Positions 45,638 to 57,398 of a stretch of DNA of 64,000 nt are shown piece by piece (position 1 is the first letter of the stretch; the number at the start of each line of letters is the position of its first letter). The stretch is from Lepidurus packardi (lineage: Eukaryota > Arthropoda > Branchiopoda > Notostraca > Triopsidae), in NCBI GenBank assembly GCA_023053545.1, contig JAKZAN010000004.1:10912001-10976000 (forward strand), given 5' to 3'. The notes below the pieces were generated by a model that searched no databases, was not told the DNA's origin, and saw only the letters and a program-made list of their open reading frames with translations. Made by a program: the position numbers and the translations under genes.

Positions 45638-48600
45638 TTATCTTTTCGTTTTTTTGAACTTTCGCACTTCGCCTTCTTGGTTCGCTAAAGACGACATCAA
45701 GTCCTTTACCTTTCTCTTACGTTCATTATCCCTAAGCAATAACAACGATTACATTACTTGTATCTACGCAATATAAAAGAAATATACTTTTCGATTTGAT
45801 CCCGTAATTGTTGTGACGCCAAGAAAGAATTATCTCTTCGTATTTCCCTCAAGGCTCCCTTCATCTCGCGCTTGTACTTGTGATTCAATTTCGATCTTTC
45901 TAATTTCGCTTCAGATCCGACATACTTCTTCCTCCCATCAAAACTGCATACAAGAAACCAATTTTAATCAGATCTAAAAACCAAGTTTAAAACTTACTGT
46001 TCCTCAATTTGTGGTTCATAAAGACGTAACGCTTTAGGCTTCTTGGCAGCATGGAGCAACCTCTGCATCTGTTTCGTTTTATTTACCAAAACTGCCTCTA
46101 GTTGCTCCTTAATTTGGATAACTGCAGGGGAATAGTGCTCCCAAGGAACCTCTTTCAGGGCTTCCTCTACTGCTTGCCTCAAAGTGGAAAAGGCGGCTAG
46201 GTTTTCCCATAAAGGCATCCAATGATTCAGCAAATTCAGTACTGAATATAACGCCCATGCCTTGAAGTTCGCGTCCAACTGGTGCTTTACGCGATACTTC
46301 AATGGCTGGATTTCCCAGTCAAGAATGTTCTCTTCACTCGAAAGCGCCAATAGATGAGCTCCAACACCGACAGGCTTAAATGGAGGTGGAAGGGGCGTTT
46401 CCCATTTCTTTTGATCGCCGTAGGGTCTCGCTAGTTTTAAGGCGTGGCTCAGGAAATGGAAAGCTTCCGGACTATACCGTTTCGATAAACTCGTGGCCTA
46501 ATTTAACACAATTTAACACAATTGGATTAACGTTTGCAAATTTTCCCTTGTGAACTTCAAATTTCAAGTTTTTTACTTCACAAAGCAGAGCGCAAGCAGC
46601 AATGCCTCGCGCTAACGTGTTGGCATCATGAACAGGCGTGGCGGAGAGGGCATGGCTTAACAGCACAAGGGCTGGACTGGTCACTGGATGTCGGAAATCC
46701 GAGCTGGGATACAGCAACAAAGCTAACTTGACGAACAAAAGCTATACATACGAAAGAGTTATTAAGATTCATAATTCATAGTAAATCTGTAAGTGAAAGT
46801 TATTACTGTATGAAGTTGTAGGCCATTTCTACTCTTTGATTGCATCAAATGCTGCTGTTGTTCCTGAAGAACTTCCTGTAAAGTCTGCGCTGCTTCGACG
46901 CCTAAGCCTGTGCACAAGTCGTATAAGGATACGGTCCATCCGCCGACTAGTTCGTGGAGAAGATCCGCCCCTTCTTCGCCTTCCTGGGCTAAATCGTGCA
47001 AGTATTGGAGGCACAAGGGTAAGAGTCGCCCCGCATGGCGTTTCTGTTCAGGTCCCAAGGAAGGATGATTGCACTTCAGCATCCGTTCCAAGACGATCAC
47101 ATGATCCGACCCAGTTTTGCCTTGCAAGAGTGTGCACAATGCGTCGTAATCCTCCGGCACTACGAAACGATGGTTTATTAGTGAGATTTCCTTGGAACTT
47201 AACCTATTTCACCTGCAAACACATAAGGTAGCTCTAGCTTAGCAGCTTGGGAGCCTAATGTGGAAAGTTTGCTGGGTTTCTTCTGAACTTTCTTGCTAAC
47301 TGGAACTTGTTCCTCATCGTCTTCGTCAGTGCCGTCTTTGGACTCCAAATCGGAATAATTATCTTCATCCTCGCTTTCTTCTTCTTCGTCTTCGTCTCCC
47401 TCATCTTTGCTACTTTTTTCTTCTTTATCTTCATCGTCCGATTCTTCTGTATCTTCCTGTGTGGCTAAAGCGCCCGCTTTGTACTGCAAAGGTGCAGCTT
47501 CTTCGGTTTTCCATCCATAGCCGACTCTTGGTAAAGTAAAACGATTAGATCGTTTCCTCCGAAAAAAAATTTCGAGAAAATTTTTCGTATTTACTCGTCG
47601 TCCAATTGGTCAGCGCTGCGATGACTCTTCCCAGCGCCATCTTCGCCCACATCGCCTCTCATTCTCCTCAATCTGTCAGCTTCCAACGCTTCTAGTTTGG
47701 CTTTTTCTTTTGCCACTACTTGTTCGGAAGTTGGCAATTTATCCGTTACCTAGTCCAATGCATTTCTAATAATTTAAGAAAGAAAAGGTGGTAAAAGACA
47801 CATACCTTGACTTTGCGTTCAAAATGGAGCTGACGAACTAGGGAATCGTAATCTTCCGGTCCAGGTTTCACGGAAGACATGGTAAACTGTGGTTTGTCAG
47901 TTTGGGCGGGTTCTTCTTTCGCTTTTTCTTCGCGAGCTCTTTGCAACGCGTTTCGGAGGATTAATATTGGATCGTCAGGATGCAAATCGTCCTTTGGAAC
48001 AGGACGTTTTTTCGTTTCCTCTTTCTTGGAATCGCGAGAATCTTTCTCTGTGGCAACGTTGCGTGGGAGCAGGTCCATCAGGTCTTTAAAGGCTGAGTCC
48101 AATTCCTCGGTCAAAGCGTGGGTGTTGTCTTTCTCTTTCTGGGCTGCTTCTTTGGTTTTCTTGCTTTGCAGAATAAGTTCGGCTAGATAGTCCTTTGGAC
48201 CACGTCTCACTTCGTCAGTCGAACCTTCTCCTTCTTCTTTACGGCGCAAAACTCCTCCGCCGAAATGGGCGTTCTTCACGAAATTAGCTAAGGGAACACT
48301 TTAGTTCAACGGTTCTTTTTAAGCAATTTAAATGGTGTAATTATGTACCGCTTAGTTTTTCCTCATCTAGATCATCGTCGCTGCGAGGATCATCATCAAA
48401 ATGCTCCAGTTGGTTCAAGCCTTTGCCCCGATGAGTTAATTCTTCTTCATCCGCCAAATTAAATAGTGATTTCTGATAAGAGACCATGTTAGTTCCCGTT
48501 CCGGGTAGCGAATAAAATCTAATTAATTACTTTATCATGGGTTTTCATCCTCTCGGCAGCGTAACGCATAGACATTTTGTCTTCTAAACTTATAGATGTG

Positions 48601-48967
48601 TTTTTCTCACCGATACGCTTGTCCATAAACACATTGGTTTTGAAACGGGATTGGTATTCCGGGAGCAATGTTCTTTGTCTCTATAAAGCATTTATATCAG
48701 CTTTGCAATGACTTTTAATTTTACAGCAAATAAGTGTACCTTCTTTATAGCTTTAGATCTGGAGACTCCGGGAAGGCCTTGATCATGCTTGCTTTTTCTT
48801 CCCAAGACATCGAACTTTTGCTTGTTGGTCTTAACCTCGAAGGGATTTATGGCCTTAACGGCTTCGATGATATCCTGCTTTTTAACCCCTACTTTATCGG
48901 CCGTTCCTTTGCCTTTCTTTTTACCGCCTGCGAAACCAGTAGACTTCCTCATTACTGGTTTTCCCAT
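45638..48967 (-). CDS. NOP14: NOP14, nucleolar SSU-processome protein
   Basis: NOP14 is needed for 18S rRNA maturation and 40S export. Eleven exons join in phase: 48967-48740, 48680-48531, 48472-48349, 48287-47806, 47749-47595, 47526-47213, 47159-46807, 46741-46577, 46497-45998, 45943-45788, 45731-45638, about 906 residues (human 857). Family blocks are NPFEVKTNKQKFDVLGRKSKH near the N-terminus, EYQSRFKTNVFMDKRIGE, NLADEEELTHRGK, AHFGGGVLRR, a very acidic middle (exon 6), LERMLKCNHPSL, LLLYPSSDFRHPVTSPALVLL, and the C-terminal LNHKYKREMKGALREIRRDN plus ERKRKVKDLMSSLANQEGE. The methionine at 48967 was preferred to one 11 codons upstream because it precedes KPV-RKS basic residues at the expected distance. 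Confidence 0.95.
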
Positions 48968-49523
48968 TCTAAGTCTTAAGTAAAAATGACGCGATGACAC
49001 AATTTCGATTTCTCACTTCTTCTAGCTAAATTATTTTACCAAAAACACAAATTTGACTTGGATGTTTTATTCTCTTATGCACTTGTACCACGTGCCATTT
49101 TGCAAACACGACAATCGATTACGATTATTTTAAAAGGTATCGATTTCGTTATCGTCGCGAGTCGGTGAATCACTGGGTATCGTCGATTTCGATTCAACAT
49201 ATTATCAATATGTAGTGGGAATTAAATAAATTCTTAAAAATCCCATTTTAATATTATTATATTAGTATTAATTATATATTAAGGTCAAATTATTAAAATT
49301 ATATTAAGACTAAATAAAGTTATTTAAGTTCGAGATTATAAGTACTACTTGGTGCAAGAATTACAAATATTCAGCCTATGAAGTATAGGTTAATTAAAGG
49401 CAAAGCAATCAGAAGTAGAGATTTGTGAAGAGATCCTAGAATCGCGTTCGACACGCGTAAAGAAAAGAACTCAACATTTGGCGTGGACTTGTGTATTTTC
49501 GCTGGCCTGCACAAAAAAGGCAT
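48968..49523. other. Intergenic between NOP14 and RPL26
   Basis: This is the AT-rich upstream region of NOP14 and the 3' flank of RPL26; no gene was seen. Confidence 0.4.
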
Positions 49524-50240
49524 TTAAGATGTTTCCATGGGAGCAGCGGAGGTGGTAACCGGTGCAGCTGCTGTTTCCTCGGTGTATTTGCCTTTATCCT
49601 TGCCCAAAGCCGCCAAACGGCCCTTCGCACGTCGCTCCAAGATCTTTTTGCGGTCCTTGTCCATCTTGAGCTTAACAATCACCACCTAATGAACGCAAAC
49701 CAAAAATCAGTACTGTAACTCCATCTCGATCATATAAAAATAATTAAAGTCAAATTAAATGTTTTCTGGCTAGTAACGCCTACGTCTTTATCACTAAAGA
49801 GTCTGCCTGCGAACCAGAAAGTTTACTTTACCCAAAACGCAGGAAGCATGGACTTCTTAATGAAGTTCTGCTTTTTAAGGCGAATGGGAATTAAGACTCT
49901 TAAGTCTTTTGTATGGGAAAATGGGATTTACCTTCGAAGGGTGAATGCCGACAGGAACGGTTGCTCCATTAGCTTTTTCACGCTGAATACGCTCAATGTA
50001 GATAACAAACTTCTTCCGGTAGCATTGGATAACTTTGCCCACTTGCTGGCCTTTGTAGTGTCCGCGTACAACTTGCACCTCATCATCCTTGCGGATGGGA
50101 ATATTGCGAACGTTGTATTTCGTTTTCAGCTCTTTTGACAAGGGAGAAGTCATGATCTTCCTGCGAATATGGGAAGGGGCATTGAAGTGCCTCTTGCGGT
50201 TCTTCCTTCTCGAGGAAGTGACATCCTTGTTCAGTTTCAT
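49524..50240 (-). CDS. RpL26: 60S ribosomal protein L26
   Basis: Two coding exons, 50240-49932 and 49685-49524, give about 156 residues (human 145; the C-terminal tail is Ala/Thr-rich and longer). The sequence reads [19 protein letters not shown], then [19 protein letters not shown], the KOW motif block [37 protein letters not shown] and, in exon 2, [17 protein letters not shown]26 (uL24 family) binds near the tunnel exit of the large subunit. The start ATG follows a splice acceptor by four bases, with a separate 5' leader exon at 50591-50554. The gene is divergent from the acyl-CoA dehydrogenase gene. Confidence 0.97.
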
Positions 50241-50553
50241 GGTCCTATAACAAGAAAAGAATGATTTAGATTGAAGAAAAATCTTTACTATTCCAGTCAA
50301 AGAACTTAGTTTAGCATTATTAACACTGAACACTAGTACTTTCCGATCACCCTAACGAATATCAACGTGTAAGAGCATACGTTAGATTTTACCACAACAA
50401 AACATGCCACAAATCTTGCTAAGTGGTAAATTACCAAGTTGTACAAGAAATAAAATATGCAGTGTGAATCTAGAAACGTAATCCGATATAAATCCAACTT
50501 ATATAGGCAAGGATGACGACGATAATTTAAGATATATCAGAAAACTATTTTAC

Positions 50554-50591
50554 CTGCTCTCTGTGACACACAGGCAACACAACGAAAAAGG
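50554..50591 (-). promoter_or_regulatory. 5' TOP leader exon of RPL26
   Basis: On the minus strand a pyrimidine tract CCTTTTTCG begins at 50591 and the short exon ends at a GTAAAA donor at 50553. A leader starting with C and a pyrimidine run is the 5' TOP signature of ribosomal protein mRNAs, which makes their translation mTOR-dependent. The start site itself is inferred. Confidence 0.6.
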
Positions 50592-50701
50592 CAATTGGTT
50601 TAGGCGCTAGGTCAGAGATGGCGTGGGGAGCTACAAAATAAACTAAGTAAATATCGGTTTAGGAAACTGCACTCCACTGGGTTCCTGAATATTTCTGCGA
50701 T

Positions 50702-52240
50702 ATGGCAGGTATATTAGCCAGAGTAAGTGCAAATTATGCAATAAGTAATATAAGATTAAGTAATAAAACTATTTCTCTAGAGCCTAGCGTGCCAAAATCT
50801 GGCGTATTCCAGTGTACGTACTCTTGCAGCTCGTCCGCAAAGACCCTTTCATGCGTCTCCTGCCAAAAATGGTAAACCAATCACTGTCTTTTCCGAAGAG
50901 GAACTAATGATGAAAGAAACTGTCTCTAAAATGGCAAGGGAAAAAATCAGCCCTTTGGTTCGAAAAATGGATGCCGAGTCTGAAATAGACCAGTCAGTAG
51001 TCGACGCACTTTTCGAGAATGGGGTAAAACCTTAGAAATAAAAATCGCGTGTAACTTTCTTATGCTTCATTAACTTTGTTATATTTTACTTACGCCTTTG
51101 TTTCTTTCCAGTTGATGGGCATTGAGATTGGTCCCGAATATGGTGGCACAGGCTCCACCTTCTTCACTGCGAACATCGTAATTGAAGAACTCGCCAAAGT
51201 AGATCCGGCAATAAGCGTTTTCTGCGACGTCCAGAACACGCTTATTAACACGCTTTTCCGCAAGCTTGGCACCTCGGAACAGAAGCAGAAATACCTTCCT
51301 CGCTTAGCAACAAACATGGTAGAAATCCTAAAAGTTGCACTCTGAAGATAAATTAATTAAATCAAGATTTACTTTTTAAGGTTGGAAGTTTCTGTTTATC
51401 GGAAGCCGAAGCAGGCTCGGACGCATTTAGCCTCAAAACACTGGCTGTTTTGAACGGAAATGAGTACGTTTTGAATGGTTCCAAGATGTGGATCACCAGC
51501 GCTGATCGCGCCGGGGTGTACCTCGTGATAGCCAACGCGAATCCGTCCCAAGGGTACAAAGGAATAACTTGCTTCATCGTAGACGCAGGGACTCCTGGTC
51601 TTTCAATAGGAAAGAAGGAAGATAAGCTCGGGATACGCGCTTCTTCCACCTGTGCGGTTCATTTTGACAATGTACGTGTCCCCAAAGACAATATCCTGGG
51701 TGAATTGGGCCAAGGCTACAAATACGCCATTTCTATGCTCAACGAAGGACGAATTGGCATTGGAGCCCAAATGTTGGGTCTGGCAGAAGGCTGTCTTGAA
51801 GCAACTATTCCTTATTTATTAGCTCGCAAGCAATTTGGCAAACGCGTTTGGGATTTCCAGGTAAATAATCTAAACCGTTCAATTTTTATACGCTGAGTGT
51901 TAATTACTTGGTGTGTATGAATTAGGCTGTGCAACATTTAAGCGCGCAGTTAAGCACTCAAATAGAATGCGCTCGTTTGCTGGTTTATAACGCAGCTCGA
52001 CTCAAGGAAGCTGGCTTACCCTTTATCAAACAAGCTGCCATGGCTAAGTACTACGCGTCCGAAGTTGCTGCGCTGACGTCATCGAAATGTGTGGAAGTAA
52101 TGGGCGGAGTCGGGTTTACGAAGGATTTTCCGGTGGAGAAGTTTTACCGGGATTGCAAGATCGGAGCAATTTACGAAGGAACGTCAAACATCCAGTTAAA
52201 TACTATTGCCAAACTAGTGGAACAGGAATATCAGTCTTAA
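50702..52240 (+). CDS. ACADSB: Short/branched-chain acyl-CoA dehydrogenase, mitochondrial
   Basis: The enzyme oxidises 2-methylbutyryl-CoA and related acyl-CoAs in isoleucine breakdown, passing electrons to ETF. Five exons join in phase: 50702-50722, 50781-51023, 51112-51318, 51381-51860, 51926-52240, about 421 residues. Exons 1-2 encode a basic, Ser/Ala-rich leader (MAGILARSLACQNL) fitting a mitochondrial targeting peptide. Acyl-CoA dehydrogenase blocks follow: [73 protein letters not shown] and [21 protein letters not shown]. The Glu of AIYEGTSN is the expected catalytic base. Closest recalled homologue is ACADSB rather than ACADS. Confidence 0.95.
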
Positions 52241-52437
52241 TTTTAAATCCCGCGCCTTAAGCCAAAAATCGATCTGGGATTCAGTACAAAATATGGGGAA
52301 TTCCCGCTCCAACTTGTTGCTATGGTCGCAGAAGTAGGAAGGAGTTTGTAATCCTCCGTACTGTGAAATTTGTAACAAAGCAAAGAGAAATAGAACATTT
52401 GTATAATAATACAAACGTGCAATTAGTTAATCTCATT

Positions 52438-54131
52438 ATGACACAAAGAAAGGAGCGGGAGAAGCATGTTGAAGCGTTGTTAAATTCCATTTCAGAGACT
52501 CGGCCAGATGTTGATTTGTTGCTGCAAACTTGGCTGGCTCATCCAGGAGCAAACTGTGCTTGGCATCGCATTCTTTGCTTTAAAAGCGGCTACCGCGCTG
52601 TAAAAGAAATTTCACTCTTTGTGGATGCCACAAGTGAAGATGGGATTGTCCGTGGTACTTGGAAGGACTTGGCTAATCAACTCAACTTCGACTGGAGAAA
52701 CATAAGAGTAACTAAGAATTAACATAAGAGTAAGACATAAGTAACATAAGAGTAAGACATAAGTAACATAAGAGTAACATATAAGTAAAATAAGGAACAA
52801 AAGAGTAACACAAGTAACATAAGAGTAACACAAGTAACATAAGATTAACACAAGAGTAACATATAAATAAAATAAGTAATATAAGAGTAACACAACTAAC
52901 TTAAGAGTAACACAAGTAACACAAGAGTAACATAAGTAACATAAGAGTAACACAAGTAACATAAGAGTAACACAAGTAACATAAGAGTAACACAAGTAAC
53001 ATAAGAGTAACACAAGCAACAGAGTAACTAAGAGTAAATAATAATTACAAAAGAATGAGAATTAATTATAAGATTGCTGTTTAGATCATCGAGAATCGCT
53101 GTGGGCGAACTAGTCCTACTGTTTGGGTACTCGAGGAGTACGGCAAAAAGCCTGATGCAAATGTTGCTGCTGTTTTAACAGCTCTCCATAAAGAAGGCCG
53201 CAAAGATATTCTTCTCGCTACCCAACAGTACATCGAAAGTAAAAACTAGCTTGGTCGACTGGCTTATTAAGTCAATTTTGCTTGATTTGACAGATCTACT
53301 GGAAGAATGCGCGCGCAGGGCAACGCAAACTCCTATGGAATTGGTGGCTTTCGATGAAGAAGACATGCGAAGCGATTCAGGTTATGCCGAAAGCAGTGAC
53401 GGCGAGGTTGGCACTTTTGAAATGCGATACCAAGAGTCTGGACAGAGTATACATGGCGATTTACGTGGAGAACCTTCATTGGACGTGAAGGTTCTACAAT
53501 ATGCTTCTTCTACGTCGGCGCCAATTGCGAGTACTCGCAAAATAGTACTCCTAACTTTCGCGTCAGATGGCGCAGAAACAGCCAAACAAGTAGAGGCCAT
53601 TTTCAAACGCAACCGCGAAGGGTTACCCATGATGGGCGTGGTAATCCTGGAAGATTACCGCGAATACTTGGAAATCGACGCTTGGGCAACTGTCCAAAAG
53701 TGGTTTCACGATGTAAATCGACTCTTTTACCTTAATATTCTTACAATCATTTCAAAACTGTTTTCCATTAGGTGGACTTTATCATTCCTATACTAACGCC
53801 CAAGTACTTGAGCACTGTATTGCCTTCAGAAAACAGCGAATCAGACGATGAGCAGGACCAGCACATGTCTCTGGATGCACAGTACGCTCGGATGATCTAT
53901 TCCTTGATGACCAACGAATATACGCGGAAATTCAACTGCCTAAACCTGCGCGTGCGCTCTCTTATGCCCGATGAACACGTCGCCGCCATCAAATCCCATG
54001 GTGCCCTCACTGCATCACTCTTTTGGCCCTGGAAAAAATCCTCCGAAGCCGAATCTCTGGCTGTTTCTTTACTAAATCGCAAATATCGGCCTCCTAACTC
54101 GATCACTTCTCAGAAAAATTGCAAAAGCTGA
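52438..54131 (+). CDS. Death-domain plus SEFIR-domain adaptor (Act1/CIKS-like)
   Basis: Four exons join in phase: 52438-52707, 53085-53238, 53294-53712, 53772-54131, about 400 residues. Residues ~65-140 resemble the MyD88 death domain ([55 protein letters not shown]). From ~205 the sequence matches the SEFIR domain of Act1/CIKS ([43 protein letters not shown], the YARMIY...NEYTRK helix and a final SLFWPW). SEFIR proteins relay IL-17-type receptor signals; death domains join MyD88-Pelle/IRAK assemblies. The fusion suggests an adaptor linking the two. The gene starts 198 bp after the dehydrogenase stop on the same strand. Start chosen at the first ATG of the open frame. Confidence 0.8.
52708..53040 (+). 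repeat. AT-rich minisatellite filling intron 1, unit resembles the splice donor
   Basis: About 330 bp of imperfect ~20-bp repeats of the form ACATAAGAGTAACACAAGTA fill nearly the whole 377-bp intron. The same string, ACATAAGAGTAAC, forms the exon 1/intron 1 border, where AGA|GTAAC is the 5' splice site. The array thus contains more than ten further copies of the donor-like AGAGTAAC. Confidence 0.9.
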
Positions 54132-54194
54132 AAATAAAGAGCCCAAACTCGTCTTTTATTGTATTCTGGAAATTGCCAAAGCCAATGAAGAACT

Positions 54195-56211
54195 CTACAC
54201 TTTCGCCTTCTTCTTTTTCTTCTTCTTCGGTGTTGATTCTGCTTCTTCGGCTTCTACTACTGGCTCTACTGTGGTAAGAAATTATAGTCAGTCTCCCGGT
54301 GACAAATACACATAATATAGAAACAATTTTACCTTCTTGGGCCTGCCGTTTCTTCTTTTTCTTCTCAGACACGGGTCCGTCCTCGGCGCCATTAACTGGC
54401 TCTTCCGCAGCAGGAGTTGCAGCTCCGTTTGTGTCCTTCTTCTTCTTCTTTTTGTTTTTCTTACCAACCACTTGCTTGGCCATCTCCATCGCTTCAGCCA
54501 TAACTTCGACGTTTTTCCTCGGCAAATCGCCGGTTTCGTAGAAGCGCAAACGCTCTTCTACTTGCTCGCGTAGTTTCCCACCAAAGACGTCCGAAGGTAC
54601 CTCGGTGAAGCAGTCGATACGCGAGGCGATGGAGCATTTGTTGGCCAAATAGCGCGAAATGCGACCTTTGTTTTTAGTGCCCGCTTTGCCGATGAAAGTC
54701 GAGTGGAAGATCAAGCCATACTTGGGGGTGTTCCCCTTGGTTTTAAGAGCTCGAAACAGAGCTTTTTCGGCTCCCAGGATCTGAACAGTCGACGCTGGGT
54801 ATTTGGCTAAATTGGTTAAAGATCCCGCATGGGAAATGAGACGAGCTCCAACTTGCTCGCCAATTAAAGCAGACAAATTGGGGGCAACGCTGTGCATTTT
54901 AGAGCGCAGGTATTCTTGTAGACCAAGGCGGTATTCAGCTAAGCCTATCACTCGCGTGGCGAAACGCTCAATGTTGATCAAGTCAATAGGAGAAATATCC
55001 ATGCCTGGAACAAGAAATGACTTAGAAATTTCCATTTTTTAAGACATTAAAAGTAAGAACAGGAACGTAGAGGTTTTAGTAGAGTTTAAGTAGTAGTTGA
55101 GGTTTTACCCATTGAACTTCTGGAAGCTTCGATGACGGCTTGGGCCTTGGAGCTGTCCATGATGAGTTCCTCGAGTTCAGGAAGTTTGTCTTCGGACAAT
55201 TCTTTGCGGTTTTTGATAAAACGAACCACTTTGGCGTACATGTGGTTGTCGGGAACAATCTTAATGAGCTCTGGGAAATGGTAAGAGTACCATTCACGAA
55301 TCCGCATAGAAAATGTGTTGATGTCTTTGTCAAGTTGGTCCAAAAGAGCAATGCTCTGAATAATCATGTTGTCGACACGATTCACGTTGAACTTGACTTT
55401 GGCGCGAGAGTAGCTGTGGCCCAAACCAAGTTGTGCGATTCCAGAGGATTGTAAGGTGAATCCCTTTACCAGGTTGTGGTAATGGAAGCGAATGCCTATA
55501 ATTTACAGAATTTATTGGATCTTATTATTGGACCTTAGGAGAGGGAGCAAAAAGGAAAGTACCTCTTATGATTTCTGGAACTGCTCCGGTGTGCTGACAG
55601 GTGATTCCCAAGGCTTCTATGATGGCAGCACCCAATTTAGGTTCAATAACACCTAGGATGACGGATTCCTTGTTTTTCTTGCTGGGTTTGGGTAATTGGG
55701 TCTCCAAAAACAACTGTAATTCCTCGGTTAGTAGACCTACATGCAGACAACAAGTAATTTTTACTTTTTTCGCTTAACATTGAGAGTAAAATACCTTCGG
55801 AGACGCTGTTCATGTTTTCCAAAGCGTGTGCAGCAGATTTGAAAGGCGAAAAGGCGATGAATTTGACGACCGAGTTAAAACGCGACAAGTCGGAGACCGA
55901 TTGCTCGACTTGAGGTAGCAACATCCCAGCTTCCTCGAATTCTTTAACGCGAAACAGGGCATAGCCTGCCGCATGTTCATATAAAATGAACATTTGCGTC
56001 TAAAAATGTGAAAATTAGAACAAAAAAACTTAAGCTTTCACATAGTTCGGCACAGCCATCGCGAGTCACATGTAAACAGTACAAGTAGGACGTAAACAAT
56101 CCGAATATCACCACATATCTAAGTCATCCTAGTTTTAAAATGCCAAATAACGTATCAGATGAAAGAGGATACGAATTAGAAATACTTTTACGCTAAAATC
56201 ACGCTTACCAT
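54195..56211 (-). CDS. Nop56: NOP56, box C/D snoRNP core protein
   Basis: NOP56 with NOP58, fibrillarin and 15.5K forms the snoRNP that 2'-O-methylates rRNA. Exons: 56211-56209 (start codon only), 55999-55795, 55736-55563, 55495-55109, 55004-54333, 54268-54195, all in phase, about 504 residues. Blocks: [38 protein letters not shown] (coiled coil), [14 protein letters not shown], the Nop domain [59 protein letters not shown] and [20 protein letters not shown], and a Lys-rich tail ending KKKAKV. The first exon ends exactly at ATG|GTAAGC, and the next begins TQMFILYEH. An alternative start at the second Met would give a protein three residues shorter. Vertebrate NOP56 introns host snoRNAs, but none was convincing here. 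Confidence 0.95.
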
Positions 56212-57398
56212 GGCTGTATATTTTTTGTTTTATTTGGATTTACACCACTATAACACACATTGCCATGCACTACGATTTTAGCGTCACCTTGCGAGACTTG
56301 TTTGTATATATCGCTCATCTATTGAAACTTTAATATACGAAAGTTACGCGGCAGTTTTGAACATATACCATTACCATTACGACAAGGAAAAAAAGGGTAG
56401 CTTGTCGTATTCTAATTGGTTTGTATCATGCCGAGCATTAAAGTTTATCCAAAAATGACTTTTTTTATCGCACGTTGTTACACGTGCCAAGAATATCTTA
56501 AAAACAGATTTTGGCAACTGCGAAGCTAACCGAGTGCAATAACCTTCATCCTTGATACTCTCTCTTACTACAATCGTTTCATGTTAAGCAAAAAAGGAAG
56601 TTACCCGTGGCATAAATGTCCTTGACTTCAATCCAAGATTGTCCAGGAAGCCAGTAAATAAGTGAAGCAATTATTGCACATACTACAAAAGCGTAAATGC
56701 CCTTGACTTATTAAGACCCACAGTATATATAGTAAGGAAACGATTTGAATTATTGCACAAAAGAGCCATTGCTTTGTATTTCACTTTAGTTATTCCCAGG
56801 CATCAATATTTACGTAGTTCAGCCGCCTTTGAGTCAACCCAACATAGGACATTACTGTCGGTCTCACTTTCCACAGTCTCATGTCAAGTTGATGAGCAAA
56901 TATTTCATAAATCTCACGGCATAAATCTCTACCGTTATAAGCTCTTTTTCTCCTTCCCAAATGTACAATTTCGTGTAGTCATAAAGTACACATCTCTACC
57001 TCCTTGTCAAAAACGCTTCGATGGGCAAAACAAACTACCCAACATGCCCTTCATTTGTAACATAATAGTAAGCTGGCCAATTATACAATTTAAAATACAA
57101 ATAAAAAACTCGACAAGGAAAATCAAGTCCCCTAAAAAGGCACAGAATGACTGCTTTCGTGAAAATGTCTGATGTTCATATGGCACAGTGACAAAAAAAC
57201 AGGTTTCTTCCCCATTTGTAACGAATGACGACGTAAATTACAGTCTTGAATGAAAAGGTCCCGCACTCTTTTAGTATTTACGTCGCACTTCAGGTACAGA
57301 CGATACCGTTGGAAGGATATAGAGGGGTTTCTTATTGTTTTCTTTCAAATAACCTCATTTACTTCAATTATTCTCCCATAACGTTATCGCTAGCGTTT
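56212..57398. other. Intergenic, nothing recognised
   Basis: This lies between the NOP56 promoter side and the 3' end of the PP1 subunit gene. Small frames here resemble nothing known. Confidence 0.4.

Noticed and set aside
52612..53019. Minus-strand frame of 135 codons rich in Leu, Cys, Tyr and Val
   Set aside because: It is a translation of the intron minisatellite, not a membrane protein.
56000..56208. Possible box C/D snoRNA in NOP56 intron 1
   Set aside because: NOP56 introns host snoRNAs in vertebrates, but I found no convincing C box (RTGATGA) and D box (CTGA) pair on the minus strand.
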